Assembly (NCBI RefSeq): GCF_031127835.1
Contig: NZ_JARXHX010000017.1
Coordinates: 34,161 to 98,160, forward strand
DNA from: Pelagicoccus sp. SDUM812002
Lineage (GTDB): Bacteria > Verrucomicrobiota > Verrucomicrobiia > Opitutales > Opitutaceae
Direction of reading: 5' to 3'
Length of the DNA: 64,000 bases
How positions within the stretch are numbered: position 1 is the first letter of the stretch; the number at the start of each line of letters is the position of its first letter. The position numbers and the translations under genes were made by a program. Below, piece by piece: positions 9,102-18,440 of this stretch. The notes under the pieces were generated by a model, which ran no database searches, had not been told where the DNA came from, and saw only the letters and a program-made list of their open reading frames with translations.

Positions 9102-10181
9102 ATGAACAAAGTACAGCCATCCTGTAAGACCATTGCCAAGGAAGCCGGTGTCAGCCGCATGACCGTTTCCATGGCCCTGCGGGACCACCCTCGAGTTGCT
9201 CCTGAAACCCGCGAACGCATCAAGGAGATTGCCAAGCGGCAAGGCTACACCCCAGACCCGAACTTGACCGAACTCATGCGCTACCTGCGCAAGCGAGACA
9301 TCAGCAAGGAAGAACCTGTCATCGCCATTCTCAACCCCAAGCGAGCCCCGCTGAACAAACTCTGCAAGGACTCCCGCCTCATCCGCGAGGGCGTCAAGCA
9401 ACGCGCCGAAGAGCTTGGCTTCAAAACCGAAGACTTCTGGCTGCACGAACCGGGCATGCGCCTCAAGCGCATCGTGCAAATCCTCGAAACCCGCGGTATT
9501 CGCGGCATCGTTGTCCTGCCTGTCGAGGATCTGCAGGACGTCTTTTCCTTGCCCCAGGAGAACTTCACCGGTGTCGCCACCTGCGCCGTGGCGGCTAAGC
9601 TTGGATACAACCAAGTACACCCTCACTTCTACCAATCCATGCACATGGGCGTGTCGAGCTTGGTGGACCAAGGATTCAAGCGAATCGGTTTCTGCATAAC
9701 CGCCTCCGAGGACGAACGCTCAAACCATCTTTATCAAAGCTACCTGCTCTGGCACCAGAACAACACGCCCGCTAAAAATCGGGTTCCGATCCTCTCAAAT
9801 GACGAAATTACCAAAGAAGCGCTCATTAAGTGGGTCAAAAAGGGAAAGCCAGACGTAGTGCTCAGCCCCAATGTCGAGCACTGCCAGTGGCTGAAGGAAG
9901 CCGGTTTCAAAATCCCCGAGGACCTCAGTTTCGCCGCGCTCAACCCGGCCACCGAGGAGACCGGCGAGATCGCTCAGGTCAGAATCGGATTCCGCAAGAT
10001 CGGAGCAACCGCCGTTGACCTTCTCAAGTCGAAGCTGGCCAACGAGCAAGTGGGCCCGCTGCACAACCCTGCAGTCACCTTGATTCGTGGCGAATGGGTA
10101 GAAGGCAAGAGCGTCAAAGCCCCCCAAACGCCCACAAAGATCATCAAGGAAAGCGACGCTTCACTGCAAAAAGTCGGCTAA
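9102..10181 (+). CDS. LacI-family transcriptional regulator 1
   Basis: 359 residues. An N-terminal LacI helix-turn-helix (SCKTIAKEAGVSRMTVSMAL, residues 5-24) is followed by the hinge region and a periplasmic-binding-protein-like ligand domain. The YTPDPNLTELMRYLRKR segment after the HTH is frequent in Opitutia LacI proteins. It probably senses a sugar or sugar acid from this region and represses or activates neighbouring transport genes. Candidate targets are the TTTAC-N-GTAAA repeats at 7687, 7828, 16841 and 19408. It is transcribed alone and ends in a strong terminator. No copy of the repeat was seen directly upstream of this gene. Confidence 0.93.
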   Translation: MNKVQPSCKTIAKEAGVSRMTVSMALRDHPRVAPETRERIKEIAKRQGYTPDPNLTELMRYLRKRDISKEEPVIAILNPKRAPLNKLCKDSRLIREGVKQRAEELGFKTEDFWLHEPGMRLKRIVQILETRGIRGIVVLPVEDLQDVFSLPQENFTGVATCAVAAKLGYNQVHPHFYQSMHMGVSSLVDQGFKRIGFCITASEDERSNHLYQSYLLWHQNNTPAKNRVPILSNDEITKEALIKWVKKGKPDVVLSPNVEHCQWLKEAGFKIPEDLSFAALNPATEETGEIAQVRIGFRKIGATAVDLLKSKLANEQVGPLHNPAVTLIRGEWVEGKSVKAPQTPTKIIKESDASLQKVG

Positions 10182-10211
10182 ACACGCACCAAAAATCATT
10201 TAAGACAAATC

Positions 10212-10249
10212 AAAGCGACCTTCCCAAGTCTGGGAAGGTCGCTTTTTTA
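10212..10249 (+). terminator. Rho-independent terminator after LacI gene 1
   Basis: A perfect 14-bp stem AAGCGACCTTCCCA/TGGGAAGGTCGCTT with a 4-base loop and a T-run follows the LacI stop by about 30 bases. Confidence 0.92.
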
Positions 10250-10365
10250 TTCACTCAAACGTACACCTAAAATACGGAAAGCGGCCTTTCGGAAATCGCA
10301 GCGAAGAGTTTATCTCATTAAACAAACCCTAACAAGCGGGGACATCGCCCCCACTCATCGCGCAC

Positions 10366-12471
10366 TCAATGGATCGATACCATAGCCCACAACAGAAGGA
10401 TCACCACGCCGACAGCTACCCAACTGCCGCCAAAGCCAATGATGTCCATCCTGTCCGGTTTGGCGATCTCCCAGCTACTCTTGGGAAAGATCTTCTTTGC
10501 CTCACGCTCGGTCGGGTTCGCCGCTGCATGAGCGACTGCCAACTTGTCCGCTTCAGGCGTTGCCTGGACAGGGGTATAGATTTTAGCGAAGAAGTAGTCG
10601 AGGCGACGCTTGCTCACCGGCTGGGTGAGAAGCGAAACCAGAATCAGAATCACGAAGGGGAAGAATGCGTTGAAGAAGAATCGAGCCGCAACGAGCTGTG
10701 ACTTCTTGAATCCAGTAAAGTCCACCCCGAACCAACTCATCACCCAAAGCTCCGACTCGAAACGACCGATACCGATCAATGGCGAATTCGGATCCTCCGG
10801 ATTTTGACGGGCCACCTTTTCGAAGAAGATACCCTTCGATTCGATGAATATTTCCTTCTCGATCGAGTCGCCAACATTCTCCGCACGCCCCAAGGCGACG
10901 TCCTCGCTTAAGGCCGGAGCCTTGTACATGTGCGAGAAGGAGTCGGTCTGCTGAAGAAACGCTGGATTCGTGCGAGCCCAGTCCAAAGACATGAAAACGT
11001 TGGGGAGGATAGCGAAAATTGCGAAACACACTACGACCTCTACCATTACTGCCGTCTTAGTCAGGCGCCGCCAAATGAATCCCAGCCAAATCGGGGCTCC
11101 GAAAATTGCGGGAATAGAGATGAAATACTTGAAGAGCTCCAAGAGGTTATCGACGTAAACCGCCGCGCCGATTCCTCCGAACAAAGTGACTCCAATCACA
11201 GCCCGACCGACCGTGATGTAGTGCTTCTCAGTCTTGCCCGGACGAAACGGTTGATATAGGTTCTTGATAAAGAGAGCCGAATTCGAAACCGACAACGCAT
11301 CCAGCGTCGACATATTCGCGGCCAAGATTCCCACCAACATCAGTCCGATCGCTCCTGGAACCAAGAGGTCTCGACTCATGTAACCCCATGCCAAATCCGG
11401 ATCGTGCAGCTTGCCGGCGTACAGCCCAACCGCTATCAATCCCGCCAAGATCCAGGAGAGCATCAGCAAGCGTTTGAAGAACATACCGCCGATAATCCCG
11501 AAGCGGGCCGAGTTTTCATTAGTCGCCGAACCGGCCGTTTGCATATTTTGGGCTATTGCCACGATCGCCACTAGGTTCGAGCAGGCCATAGCGAAGATCG
11601 TGTACCAACCATACTCGCTTAACGATACCGAGCCAAACAACTCGAACTTAAAGGCAGGCACCGCTGCATGCAGTCCCTCGAAGCCTCCCAATTTCGAGAG
11701 CCCCAGCGGTATCAGTATCATCGAAAACAATACAATCAGGAACCCTTGAATAACGTCAGTTATCGCCGCCGCACGGAAGCCTCCCATCATGGTGTACACC
11801 GCTACAATCAGGCCGTAAGCGAAATAGAACACCAAGGGATCGGTGTAGGAATAGAACGAGCGCAGCTCGCCGCGTAGATTCTTTTGTTGAAGCACATCGT
11901 AACGAGCTTGCTGGACTTCCGTACGTTCGCTGATCGTCAACGCATCCAGCTCGTGGTACTCGTTGAACTCCTCCACCGTCGTGCGTTGCTCCACCGTGAG
12001 CATCTCCGCCGGCTTCGGCGTGATCGCCATCATCGTCTTGCCGGCCACCATATAGCCGACACCGCCGCCTACAAACGCCATTAACAGCGTAAACACAGCG
12101 TAACTTCCGCCGAGAAACGGACTCTTGAAACGCTCCGTAAAATAGTCGCCTAGAGTTGTGAGGCGAACCCGACGGAAAAAGAGAGCCGTAAACCAATAAA
12201 ACGGCGTCAAGAAGAGAACGAGAAACTGTATCCACATTCCCCCGACTCCCTGACGATAGGTTTCGCGCGTCACGGCGACTGCCTGGTCAGCATTGGTAGA
12301 TGCCCCGAAATTTAGGAAAAACTGGTAGAACTTTCCCAAAGAACGCCCCGCGAGAAAAAACTCGTCGGTATCGCTATTTCCTTCACCGGCTTTCTTGCCG
12401 AGATACAAGATCACTACCAAGTAGATCAACAAAACTATAATATCAAAAACGTGAAGTCCTAGAAATTGCAT
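10366..12471 (-). CDS. Sodium:solute symporter (SSS/SLC5 family) 1
   Basis: About 701 residues from the ATG at 12471 (MQFLGLHVFDIIVLLIYLVV), which begins directly with the first membrane helix. The longer open frame to 12651 adds sixty residues that do not resemble a transporter. The first helices are followed by DEFFLAGRSLGKFYQF, a typical SSS loop. There are about 13-15 predicted helices and two hydrophilic insertions: one with TVEQRTTVEEFNEYHELD and one large loop near residues 510-600. It probably imports a sugar or sugar acid with Na+. It is divergent from the six-hairpin gene at 12676, so transport and hydrolysis of the same substrate are likely linked. Confidence 0.9.
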   Translation of the reverse strand: MQFLGLHVFDIIVLLIYLVVILYLGKKAGEGNSDTDEFFLAGRSLGKFYQFFLNFGASTNADQAVAVTRETYRQGVGGMWIQFLVLFLTPFYWFTALFFRRVRLTTLGDYFTERFKSPFLGGSYAVFTLLMAFVGGGVGYMVAGKTMMAITPKPAEMLTVEQRTTVEEFNEYHELDALTISERTEVQQARYDVLQQKNLRGELRSFYSYTDPLVFYFAYGLIVAVYTMMGGFRAAAITDVIQGFLIVLFSMILIPLGLSKLGGFEGLHAAVPAFKFELFGSVSLSEYGWYTIFAMACSNLVAIVAIAQNMQTAGSATNENSARFGIIGGMFFKRLLMLSWILAGLIAVGLYAGKLHDPDLAWGYMSRDLLVPGAIGLMLVGILAANMSTLDALSVSNSALFIKNLYQPFRPGKTEKHYITVGRAVIGVTLFGGIGAAVYVDNLLELFKYFISIPAIFGAPIWLGFIWRRLTKTAVMVEVVVCFAIFAILPNVFMSLDWARTNPAFLQQTDSFSHMYKAPALSEDVALGRAENVGDSIEKEIFIESKGIFFEKVARQNPEDPNSPLIGIGRFESELWVMSWFGVDFTGFKKSQLVAARFFFNAFFPFVILILVSLLTQPVSKRRLDYFFAKIYTPVQATPEADKLAVAHAAANPTEREAKKIFPKSSWEIAKPDRMDIIGFGGSWVAVGVVILLLWAMVSIH

Positions 12472-12598
12472 GAAAGAGGAGTAATGTAAGATAAACAGGG
12501 ATTTTGGAACCACTTCGGCTGCGTCGGCAAACCAAGGTAGAACACTGAGATTCGGCAGAGTGTCACCAATCCAGCCCACGTAAACAACCGATCTGAAC

Positions 12599-12613
12599 GA
12601 TGTACGGTAAAAC
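12599..12613. promoter_or_regulatory. Weak TTTAC-N-GTAAA-like site
   Basis: The reverse strand reads GTTTTACCGTACATC, matching the core TTTAC-N-GTA but with an imperfect right arm (5 of 7 pairs). It lies between the divergent symporter (12471) and six-hairpin (12676) genes. It is a possible degenerate operator only. Confidence 0.3.
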
Positions 12614-12675
12614 GGGCCTCGCCTTGGTCTCGACCCCGAAACACAGGACAACCAAGGTCATTTTTTTTTCGCTCT

Positions 12676-14259
12676 ATGCAAAACCTGACCTACACCAAGA
12701 CCGGCCAACCGGAATTCGACAGCCTCTTCCCCAAAATTCGAGCCTTCCTCGAAAAGGACACCATGGAGATGCTGATCGATGGAGACGAGATTCGTGGGTA
12801 CCGCTCCCCGGATACGCCAGCCGTCTGGATTCGCGACCACAGTGACATCATGCGAGGGGCACGTTTCTTCGAGCAAGACCTCACCTCCGCTGTAACCCAT
12901 TTCGCCGACACTCAAGCCCGCAACGGACGTATTTTCGACTACTTCACCGTAAAACCGGAGAAAGTCCCTTGCGAGAAAGAGAACTGGACCAAGTACGTGC
13001 GCGTCCCCGTGGAAGCCGACGTAGAATACCGCTTCATCAAAGCCACGTTCCTCGCTTGGCAAGCGACCGGAGACGACTTTTGGATGGCATCCCTAATCCC
13101 ATCCATGGAGCGGGCGCTCAACTATGCCTTCACCCATCCCTGGCGCTGGGATCCAGAAACCCAGTTGGTCAAGCGGCCTTACACCATCGACTCGTGGGAC
13201 TTCGCCTACTCCGCCGGCAGCCACGATTGGTTACAGTTCCAGATCGATGAAAACACCTTTTGGGGAATCATGCACGGCGACAACAGCGGCTTCTACGAAG
13301 CGTGCCTCCTGCTGGCCAAAATGCTGGCCAAAGATCGACAGCCGCAAAAAGCCGCCCACTGGACAAGCTTCGCCCAAGGCCTCAAGAAACGCATGAACGA
13401 AGTTTGCTGGAACGGCCGCTTCTACACCCACTTCGTCAAGCAAACACCCGTCGAAATCGACGGAGTCGACGAAGCCAACCAACTTAGCTTTAGCAACCCC
13501 ATGAACGTGAACCGCGGGGTATGCAGCCACCAGCAAGCAGTGTCCTTGCTAAATGAATACCAACAGCGGAACGCCGACGGAAACGCCTTCGCGGAATGGT
13601 ACTCCATCACCCCCGCCTTTCCCGACGGCATCTTCGGCGAGGAAAAGATCGTAGCCGGCGCCTACTGCAACGGCGGCATCATGCCGCTCGTCGGTGGCGA
13701 GCTGGCCCGAGCCTACCTTGAGCACGGATTCGAAGCCCAAGGCATCGAAACCCTCAAAAGATACCACGAACTCATTTCCAAGGATAACGAAACCTACCTC
13801 TGGTACTTCCCAGACGGATCCGCCTCTAGCATCGATACCAGCACTAGCCCCGACGCCATGCCGACTGACGGCTGGGGCTCCAGCTCCATGCTGCACGGCT
13901 TCATCGAAGGGTTGGTCGGGATCCAGGATCAACAAAGCCTCCTTCAGGATATCGTCTTCAGCCCCCGCTGGTACGCAGCCGGCATCAGCGAAGCGGAAGC
14001 GAGCGTCGGCTACGAATGCTCCGGCTCCCAGTTCCAATATTCGTACAAAGAAAATACCGACAGCGTTTCCCTCTCCCTCAACGCTAAACAAAGCCATTGT
14101 AGGTGCCACCTTCTCATCCCGGAGGGTGCAACCGTGGCCCAAGTACAAGCAAGTAAAGAATCGATCAACTTCCAACAAACAAACGTGCAATCGAGCAACT
14201 ACATCGATTTCAACTGTCAGGTTTACGACGGCACGGACATCAGGGTCGAGTTCAAGTAA
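12676..14259 (+). CDS. Six-hairpin glycosidase-like protein 2
   Basis: 527 residues, no signal peptide. The fold appears to be an (alpha/alpha)6 barrel, with the conserved stretch DTPAVWIRDHSDIMRG (about residues 50-65), then repeated Trp-rich helices (DSWDFAYSAGSHDWLQF), NGRFYTHF, and TDGWGSSSMLHGFIEGLVG near residue 400. The C-terminal 110 residues are a beta-sandwich. This arrangement resembles debranching-type and rhamnosidase-like six-hairpin hydrolases; the family number is uncertain. It is divergent from the SSS symporter. The poly-T run at 12661-12670 directly before the start is unusual but probably only promoter sequence. Confidence 0.75.
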   Translation: MQNLTYTKTGQPEFDSLFPKIRAFLEKDTMEMLIDGDEIRGYRSPDTPAVWIRDHSDIMRGARFFEQDLTSAVTHFADTQARNGRIFDYFTVKPEKVPCEKENWTKYVRVPVEADVEYRFIKATFLAWQATGDDFWMASLIPSMERALNYAFTHPWRWDPETQLVKRPYTIDSWDFAYSAGSHDWLQFQIDENTFWGIMHGDNSGFYEACLLLAKMLAKDRQPQKAAHWTSFAQGLKKRMNEVCWNGRFYTHFVKQTPVEIDGVDEANQLSFSNPMNVNRGVCSHQQAVSLLNEYQQRNADGNAFAEWYSITPAFPDGIFGEEKIVAGAYCNGGIMPLVGGELARAYLEHGFEAQGIETLKRYHELISKDNETYLWYFPDGSASSIDTSTSPDAMPTDGWGSSSMLHGFIEGLVGIQDQQSLLQDIVFSPRWYAAGISEAEASVGYECSGSQFQYSYKENTDSVSLSLNAKQSHCRCHLLIPEGATVAQVQASKESINFQQTNVQSSNYIDFNCQVYDGTDIRVEFK

Positions 14260-14574
14260 CGACGAGCCGCGCTACCTCCCCAAAGGTAGGGCTGGCGCTA
14301 CGCTGTTAAGTCCGAATCCAGTAGGGTGCGGCGCTTGCGCCGTCCCGCGGAAAGCTGATCACAGTAACCCGCCACCCCATGGTAGGATCCGTCACCCTCT
14401 GCACTACGACGACTCACCAAGAACCCGCCCCTCCCCAAAGCTAGAAGGCCGGAGCAAAAAAGCTCCGGCCTTATTTTATGGACGATCCCCCAAGAAGGCG
14501 TCCTACCCAAAATTCAATACGATCAAAAAACAATCCAACGAGTGTAACTTAATTTCAAATACGTCTCACGGCGA
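14260..14574. other. Intergenic stretch with palindromic sequences
   Basis: These 315 bp lie between two converging genes. They hold GC-rich, partly palindromic stretches (for example around GTGCGGCGCTTGCGCCGTCC near 14328) of the kind found as dispersed REP-like elements. A weaker similar sequence, GGTAGGGCGTGCCCGCCGTAC, occurs at about 51601. A hairpin terminator lies further right. No gene is visible. Confidence 0.35.
14445..14480 (+). terminator. Terminator of the 12676 gene
   Basis: The stem AAGGCCGGAGC/GCTCCGGCCTT (11 bp) with a six-A loop is followed by ATTTTAT on the plus strand. The A-rich loop and U-rich tail fit a Rho-independent terminator shared by the converging genes. Confidence 0.75.
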
Positions 14575-16275
14575 TCAACGATACGCATTCCTATCCACCG
14601 GATCCGACCCCTGCAGGTAGCGTTGCTTATAAGTCTGCTCGCTGGCCGCCAGCTTCAGAAAAACGTCGAGCGAAACCACCTCCATTTCCTCGGAAACGCC
14701 TTCCAGAATATCCGCCACGCGATCGATCGTCGTAGATTCGCGCACGTGGATCAGCAGAAAATAAGGCCGTTTCCGATTCAATTGAATCAGCTCCTCCAAA
14801 TCCGCGATCGCTTCCTCCGTCGGACGGTGCAAGCCCAAATAATAGTCGTACGAAACCATCGGCCGTTCCCCGCGCAAATCGAAGGTGCGAGCCGAACCGT
14901 AGCCGTTGATGAAACCAATCACCCCCGGAAAGGCCTTATAGTAGCGGTCTACTAAACTTTTTGGCAAATCAGTGTTGCCCACATGCCGATTCCCTTCCGA
15001 GTAATCCATGATCTCCATCACCCGCAGATCCAGCGCTTCCATCAACTCTTCCGCCTCGTCCATCAAAGGCCAGAATCGGCGTTCGGGAATCGGCTTAGGA
15101 TACATGTAGCCGGGTCCGGATAGACCCGCTATAAAGTAGTCGTTAGGCGTGGCAGCTTCCGCAAAGTACTGCAAGGCAGCCGGTGACGTTCGACTCCAAC
15201 TCATGGATACCTGCCAAGCATACGGAATGCGACCGCGACCGGGCTTCGTCCATGCCCCTATCCCCATGCTGTCCGTTTGGACGAGCGAAACGTAAACGGT
15301 CTCCTCGGCATCAAGCGTCTCCTCTGGCGCTACGTTGTGGTTATTTTTGAATACAAAGTCGTCTGTGAAGGGAATCTGGCAATTGAAGCTGATATTCGGC
15401 AGGCTGTTAAGTCCTTCCATCTTCAAGCCATAGCTCGAGATCAGACTCACGTGCTGCCCTTCCGTATCCTTCCCGTAGGAATGCCAACCCATTATCGTCG
15501 CATCCGGATTCAGCTCGCTAAGAATCTTGTTGTGCAAGGCCAGCTCCGCTTCGTCTTCCGGGCTGGCCGACAAGTCGCAAAAGAACGCCTCCCGATAAAT
15601 CCCATAATCTGCGAGCCCCGGCTCCATGCGCGAACCGTGAGCTCCGCCCATCCAGATCACCACATCCTTGCTGGTCTTTCCCCAGTATCGGTCGTAGGCG
15701 ATCTCATAAATCTCCGCATCGTCCATACCTCGAAAATCTCCCCGCAGGTCTGCAACCGGTTTCAATCCCGCTGCTTCAGCCAAGGGGATCAAATCTTCGT
15801 TCACCGCGATCGCGTTCTGCAACCCGCAAACCGTAAAGGCTACAATCAAAGACGTTCTCACCTCCTTGTCCCAAACCACGTAACCGCTAACCTTCGAAGC
15901 ATGTTCAGCCAGCGCCGCCTCCGCGCTGCCCAAGTCCTTGAAGTCAAAGCCGTGACGCGACTCGTAAAAGCCCTTCAGCTCACCGGTGATCTTCCAAGGC
16001 CAAGATTCTGGATACAGAAAATACAACTCCGGACCGCCCTTGTTGACCACTCCTTGCAGCGAGATAAGCATCGCCTTCTCCGGCAGATCCCCGTCCAGAC
16101 GCCAATCCGCGTCAAATTCTAGCACGCTCGCGTCCTTCGCCTGAGCCGTCCCTAAAAAGCCAACGACCAAGTATGCAAACACCGCAAGCCATGCCGCTCT
16201 TCCTTTCCACATCTTCATGGCTAACTCCCTGAAAACGTTCTTCCGCGGATCTCGTTTTAACAAATCCATGTTCAT
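14575..16275 (-). CDS. GxGYxYP-domain secreted protein
   Basis: 566 residues. A hydrophobic segment at residues 24-44 (RAAWLAVFAYLVVGFLGTAQA) looks like a signal peptide after a long basic N-region. The diagnostic motif GPGYMYP occurs in the middle of the protein, as in the GxGYxYP family (PF14323), whose members are putative glycoside hydrolases known mainly by bioinformatics. The start overlaps the upstream gene's stop in an ATGA, with AAGGAG a few bases before it, one of the few clear Shine-Dalgarno sites in this window; an ATG two codons later is also possible. Translational coupling to the small secreted protein upstream suggests a joint role. The substrate is unknown. Confidence 0.82.
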   Translation of the reverse strand: MNMDLLKRDPRKNVFRELAMKMWKGRAAWLAVFAYLVVGFLGTAQAKDASVLEFDADWRLDGDLPEKAMLISLQGVVNKGGPELYFLYPESWPWKITGELKGFYESRHGFDFKDLGSAEAALAEHASKVSGYVVWDKEVRTSLIVAFTVCGLQNAIAVNEDLIPLAEAAGLKPVADLRGDFRGMDDAEIYEIAYDRYWGKTSKDVVIWMGGAHGSRMEPGLADYGIYREAFFCDLSASPEDEAELALHNKILSELNPDATIMGWHSYGKDTEGQHVSLISSYGLKMEGLNSLPNISFNCQIPFTDDFVFKNNHNVAPEETLDAEETVYVSLVQTDSMGIGAWTKPGRGRIPYAWQVSMSWSRTSPAALQYFAEAATPNDYFIAGLSGPGYMYPKPIPERRFWPLMDEAEELMEALDLRVMEIMDYSEGNRHVGNTDLPKSLVDRYYKAFPGVIGFINGYGSARTFDLRGERPMVSYDYYLGLHRPTEEAIADLEELIQLNRKRPYFLLIHVRESTTIDRVADILEGVSEEMEVVSLDVFLKLAASEQTYKQRYLQGSDPVDRNAYR

Positions 16276-16793
16276 CGCTCCTTGTTAAAAACCTGCAAGA
16301 TAGGACGCGGACGAGTCGAACGCAGCTCCATCACCACCAACTGATCCCCGTCGGACGACACGCGAAACTCCTTATGAGAACGCACATTCGTCGCTCCTTG
16401 CGACGTATCCAGTATGTAGTTACAATACAGCACAAGCGTGCGTCCTTCGTCCAAAAACTCTGCATCAATCTCCATTGTACGGTTCCCGCCTATGTAGGCT
16501 CCAATATGGCGATTCCCGGTCCAGAGATCGATTGGCACTTTGTTTCGCGGTTTATCTAAATCGAGCTCGTAGCGCTGCGTCGCCCGTCGCCGGCCTGTCG
16601 TGTGCAGTTCTTCAATTAAAACCTTGCCTGCCTCCACCTCGATTTCCAGATGGATGCTGCGCCACGGATCGAAGGCAGAACTCAACTCCTTGTCGATCAC
16701 CCATCGTCCCTCAAACTGCGGGCTTCCCTGCATCGATGACGCAGCGATTATCGATACCAAGATAAATAAGGAGGAGAGAGCGACTTTCTGCAT
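16272..16793 (-). CDS. Small secreted protein of unknown function
   Basis: 173 residues with an N-terminal signal peptide (MQKVALSSLFILVSIIAASS). The mature part is beta-rich, starting FEGRWVIDKELSSAFDPW and alternating polar strands, reminiscent of small lipocalin-like or beta-barrel proteins (FxGxW near the N-terminus). No catalytic motif is evident. It is the first gene of a two-gene unit with the GxGYxYP protein, overlapping by four bases. It may be a binding or accessory protein for that enzyme; this is inference from coupling only. Confidence 0.75.
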   Translation of the reverse strand: MQKVALSSLFILVSIIAASSMQGSPQFEGRWVIDKELSSAFDPWRSIHLEIEVEAGKVLIEELHTTGRRRATQRYELDLDKPRNKVPIDLWTGNRHIGAYIGGNRTMEIDAEFLDEGRTLVLYCNYILDTSQGATNVRSHKEFRVSSDGDQLVVMELRSTRPRPILQVFNKER

Positions 16794-16840
16794 ACCGAAG
16801 CAGATCTATCCATTTCCACGATCAAGCACACCACCGCGAC

Positions 16841-16855
16841 GTTTTACGGTCAAAC
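16841..16855. promoter_or_regulatory. TTTAC-N-GTNAAA-like operator in a divergent promoter
   Basis: GTTTTACGGTCAAAC pairs at 6 of 7 positions around a central G and shares the TTTAC-N-GT core with the palindromes at 7828 and 19408. It lies 48 bp before the small secreted protein gene (16793, minus) and 47 bp before the amidohydrolase gene (16902, plus). Confidence 0.45.
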
Positions 16856-16901
16856 AGAGGCGCTATGTAATGCGAGCCGAGTCCCATGCACTCTCTCAGC
16901 C

Positions 16902-17678
16902 GTGCCCAGCAATAAAATCATCGACGTCCACGCTCACCCCATCTTCTTTGGCAAAGGCAGTAGCAAACCGGAAGTCGACAAGCTCGTCAGCTATTCGAAA
17001 TCCTTAGGTATCGATAAAATGGTCTGCCTCGGCGACGTGCTCGTGCACGGTCCCAGTCCGAGTGCCAAACAATTGACAGCTATCAACGAGCAAACCCGCC
17101 AGCTCCTCACCTGGTACCCTGACTTCTTCATCGGCTTCTGTTACCTCAATCCCACCCTCGGAGAAAAACGCTTGCGAGCAGAACTCGATCGCTGCCTCAA
17201 CGCTGGGTTTCAAGGCATCAAACTCGAAATCGCCAACAACGCTCGCGACCCCATCATGAAGCCGCTCATGCGAGCAGCCGCTCACTACCAAATACCGGTT
17301 CTCCAACATACCTGGGACACTCTCGGCAAACCCATGCGCCGTACGCACAGCGATCCGCGAGACACCTGCCTGCTGGCCCATCGTTTCCCCGACACAAAGG
17401 TTATCATGGCCCACCTTTACGGCTTCGGCATGCGCGGCGTCCTCGAAGCCCAAAACCTGCCCAACCTCTATATCGACACCTCCAGCTGCCTTCCATTCGC
17501 CGGACTCCTTGAGTATGCCGTGGAGAAGCTGGGGCCCGAGCGTATCCTTTACGGCTCCGACATCCCGATCCGCGAACTCGGCCAATGCATCGGACGCATC
17601 ACCGGATCCGATATCCCTGCTGCTGCCAAAACGCAGATCCTGTATTCAAATGCTAATACGCTTTTCAACCTTGCCTAG
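16902..17678 (+). CDS. Amidohydrolase-family metal-dependent hydrolase
   Basis: 258 residues from a GTG start. A TIM-barrel amidohydrolase (amidohydrolase 2 type) is indicated by the metal motif DVHAHP (residues 8-13), a beta-4/5 lysine-containing stretch GIKLEI, VLQHTW, VIMAHLYG and the terminal GSDIP. All ligand positions appear intact, so it should be a zinc- or manganese-dependent hydrolase, lactonase or decarboxylase. It is followed after 3 bp by a paralogue lacking the HxH motif. Its substrate is not evident. In a region full of sugar-acid genes a lactone is plausible, but this is inference. Confidence 0.85.
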   Translation: MPSNKIIDVHAHPIFFGKGSSKPEVDKLVSYSKSLGIDKMVCLGDVLVHGPSPSAKQLTAINEQTRQLLTWYPDFFIGFCYLNPTLGEKRLRAELDRCLNAGFQGIKLEIANNARDPIMKPLMRAAAHYQIPVLQHTWDTLGKPMRRTHSDPRDTCLLAHRFPDTKVIMAHLYGFGMRGVLEAQNLPNLYIDTSSCLPFAGLLEYAVEKLGPERILYGSDIPIRELGQCIGRITGSDIPAAAKTQILYSNANTLFNLA

Positions 17679-17681
17679 GCC

Positions 17682-18440
17682 ATGACCTTTACCGACTGCA
17701 ATCTATCCTTCGGGCACTGGCCCTTCGCACGACTCCCAAAACGCAGCCTCCCGCAGCTAGTGGCCCACCTGGAGCAGCACAAGATCAAGCACGGTCTCGT
17801 TTCCTACCTAGAAACCCTCTTCGTACCCGACCCCGATCCCGCTAATCGCGAACTCCTACAGTCCTGCAAACGCCTCCCTAGTCTCACCCCCGTCCCCGTT
17901 CTCAACCTCAGCCTCCCCAATTGGCGAGAAAGCCTCGAAACCTACCGAGCGAAGACTGAGCTAAAGGCGGTCAAACTGTATCCAAATTTTCATAACTATT
18001 CTCTCCGGTCGAAAAACTGCGCTCGACTGACCGAATACTTAGCGGACACAAACATACGCCTCATCATCAACGTTCGCATGCTCGACGAACGCCACCAGTA
18101 CCACGGCCTCAAAATCAAAGGCGTCAGCGTGAAGCAGCTGATCGCCTACGCCCAACGCTTCCCTGACTTCAAATTCCTTTGCACCGGCCTCTTCCGACCC
18201 GAGATCCTCGAACTCGCCGACTCCTGTCCCAATCTCTGCACCGACCTCTCCTTCGCCGACTGGCACGACCTCGTTCACGGCCTGCTAGAAGTTATGAGCC
18301 CCGACCGTCTCTTCTTCGGCTCACACACCCCGCTCATGGTCACGGAAGCCAATACCTACAAGCTCCAGGCCTCCAACATCACCACCGCTCTGAAAACGCA
18401 AATCGCTAGCGGCAACGCCAAACGTTTTTTTCGCCTCTAA
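17682..18440 (+). CDS. Amidohydrolase-like paralogue without the HxH motif
   Basis: 252 residues. It shares the length, order and C-terminal end (PDRLFFGSHTPL, then NAKRFF) with the amidohydrolase just upstream. Where that protein has DVHAHP, this one has DCNLSFGHWPF, so the first metal-binding pair is lost. The later GSDIP is GSHTP and the histidine following the barrel strand (VIMAH) is replaced (FLCTG). It therefore probably binds at most an altered metal set and may be a non-catalytic or rewired partner. The 3-bp spacing makes co-translation with the active paralogue likely. Confidence 0.72.
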   Translation: MTFTDCNLSFGHWPFARLPKRSLPQLVAHLEQHKIKHGLVSYLETLFVPDPDPANRELLQSCKRLPSLTPVPVLNLSLPNWRESLETYRAKTELKAVKLYPNFHNYSLRSKNCARLTEYLADTNIRLIINVRMLDERHQYHGLKIKGVSVKQLIAYAQRFPDFKFLCTGLFRPEILELADSCPNLCTDLSFADWHDLVHGLLEVMSPDRLFFGSHTPLMVTEANTYKLQASNITTALKTQIASGNAKRFFRL

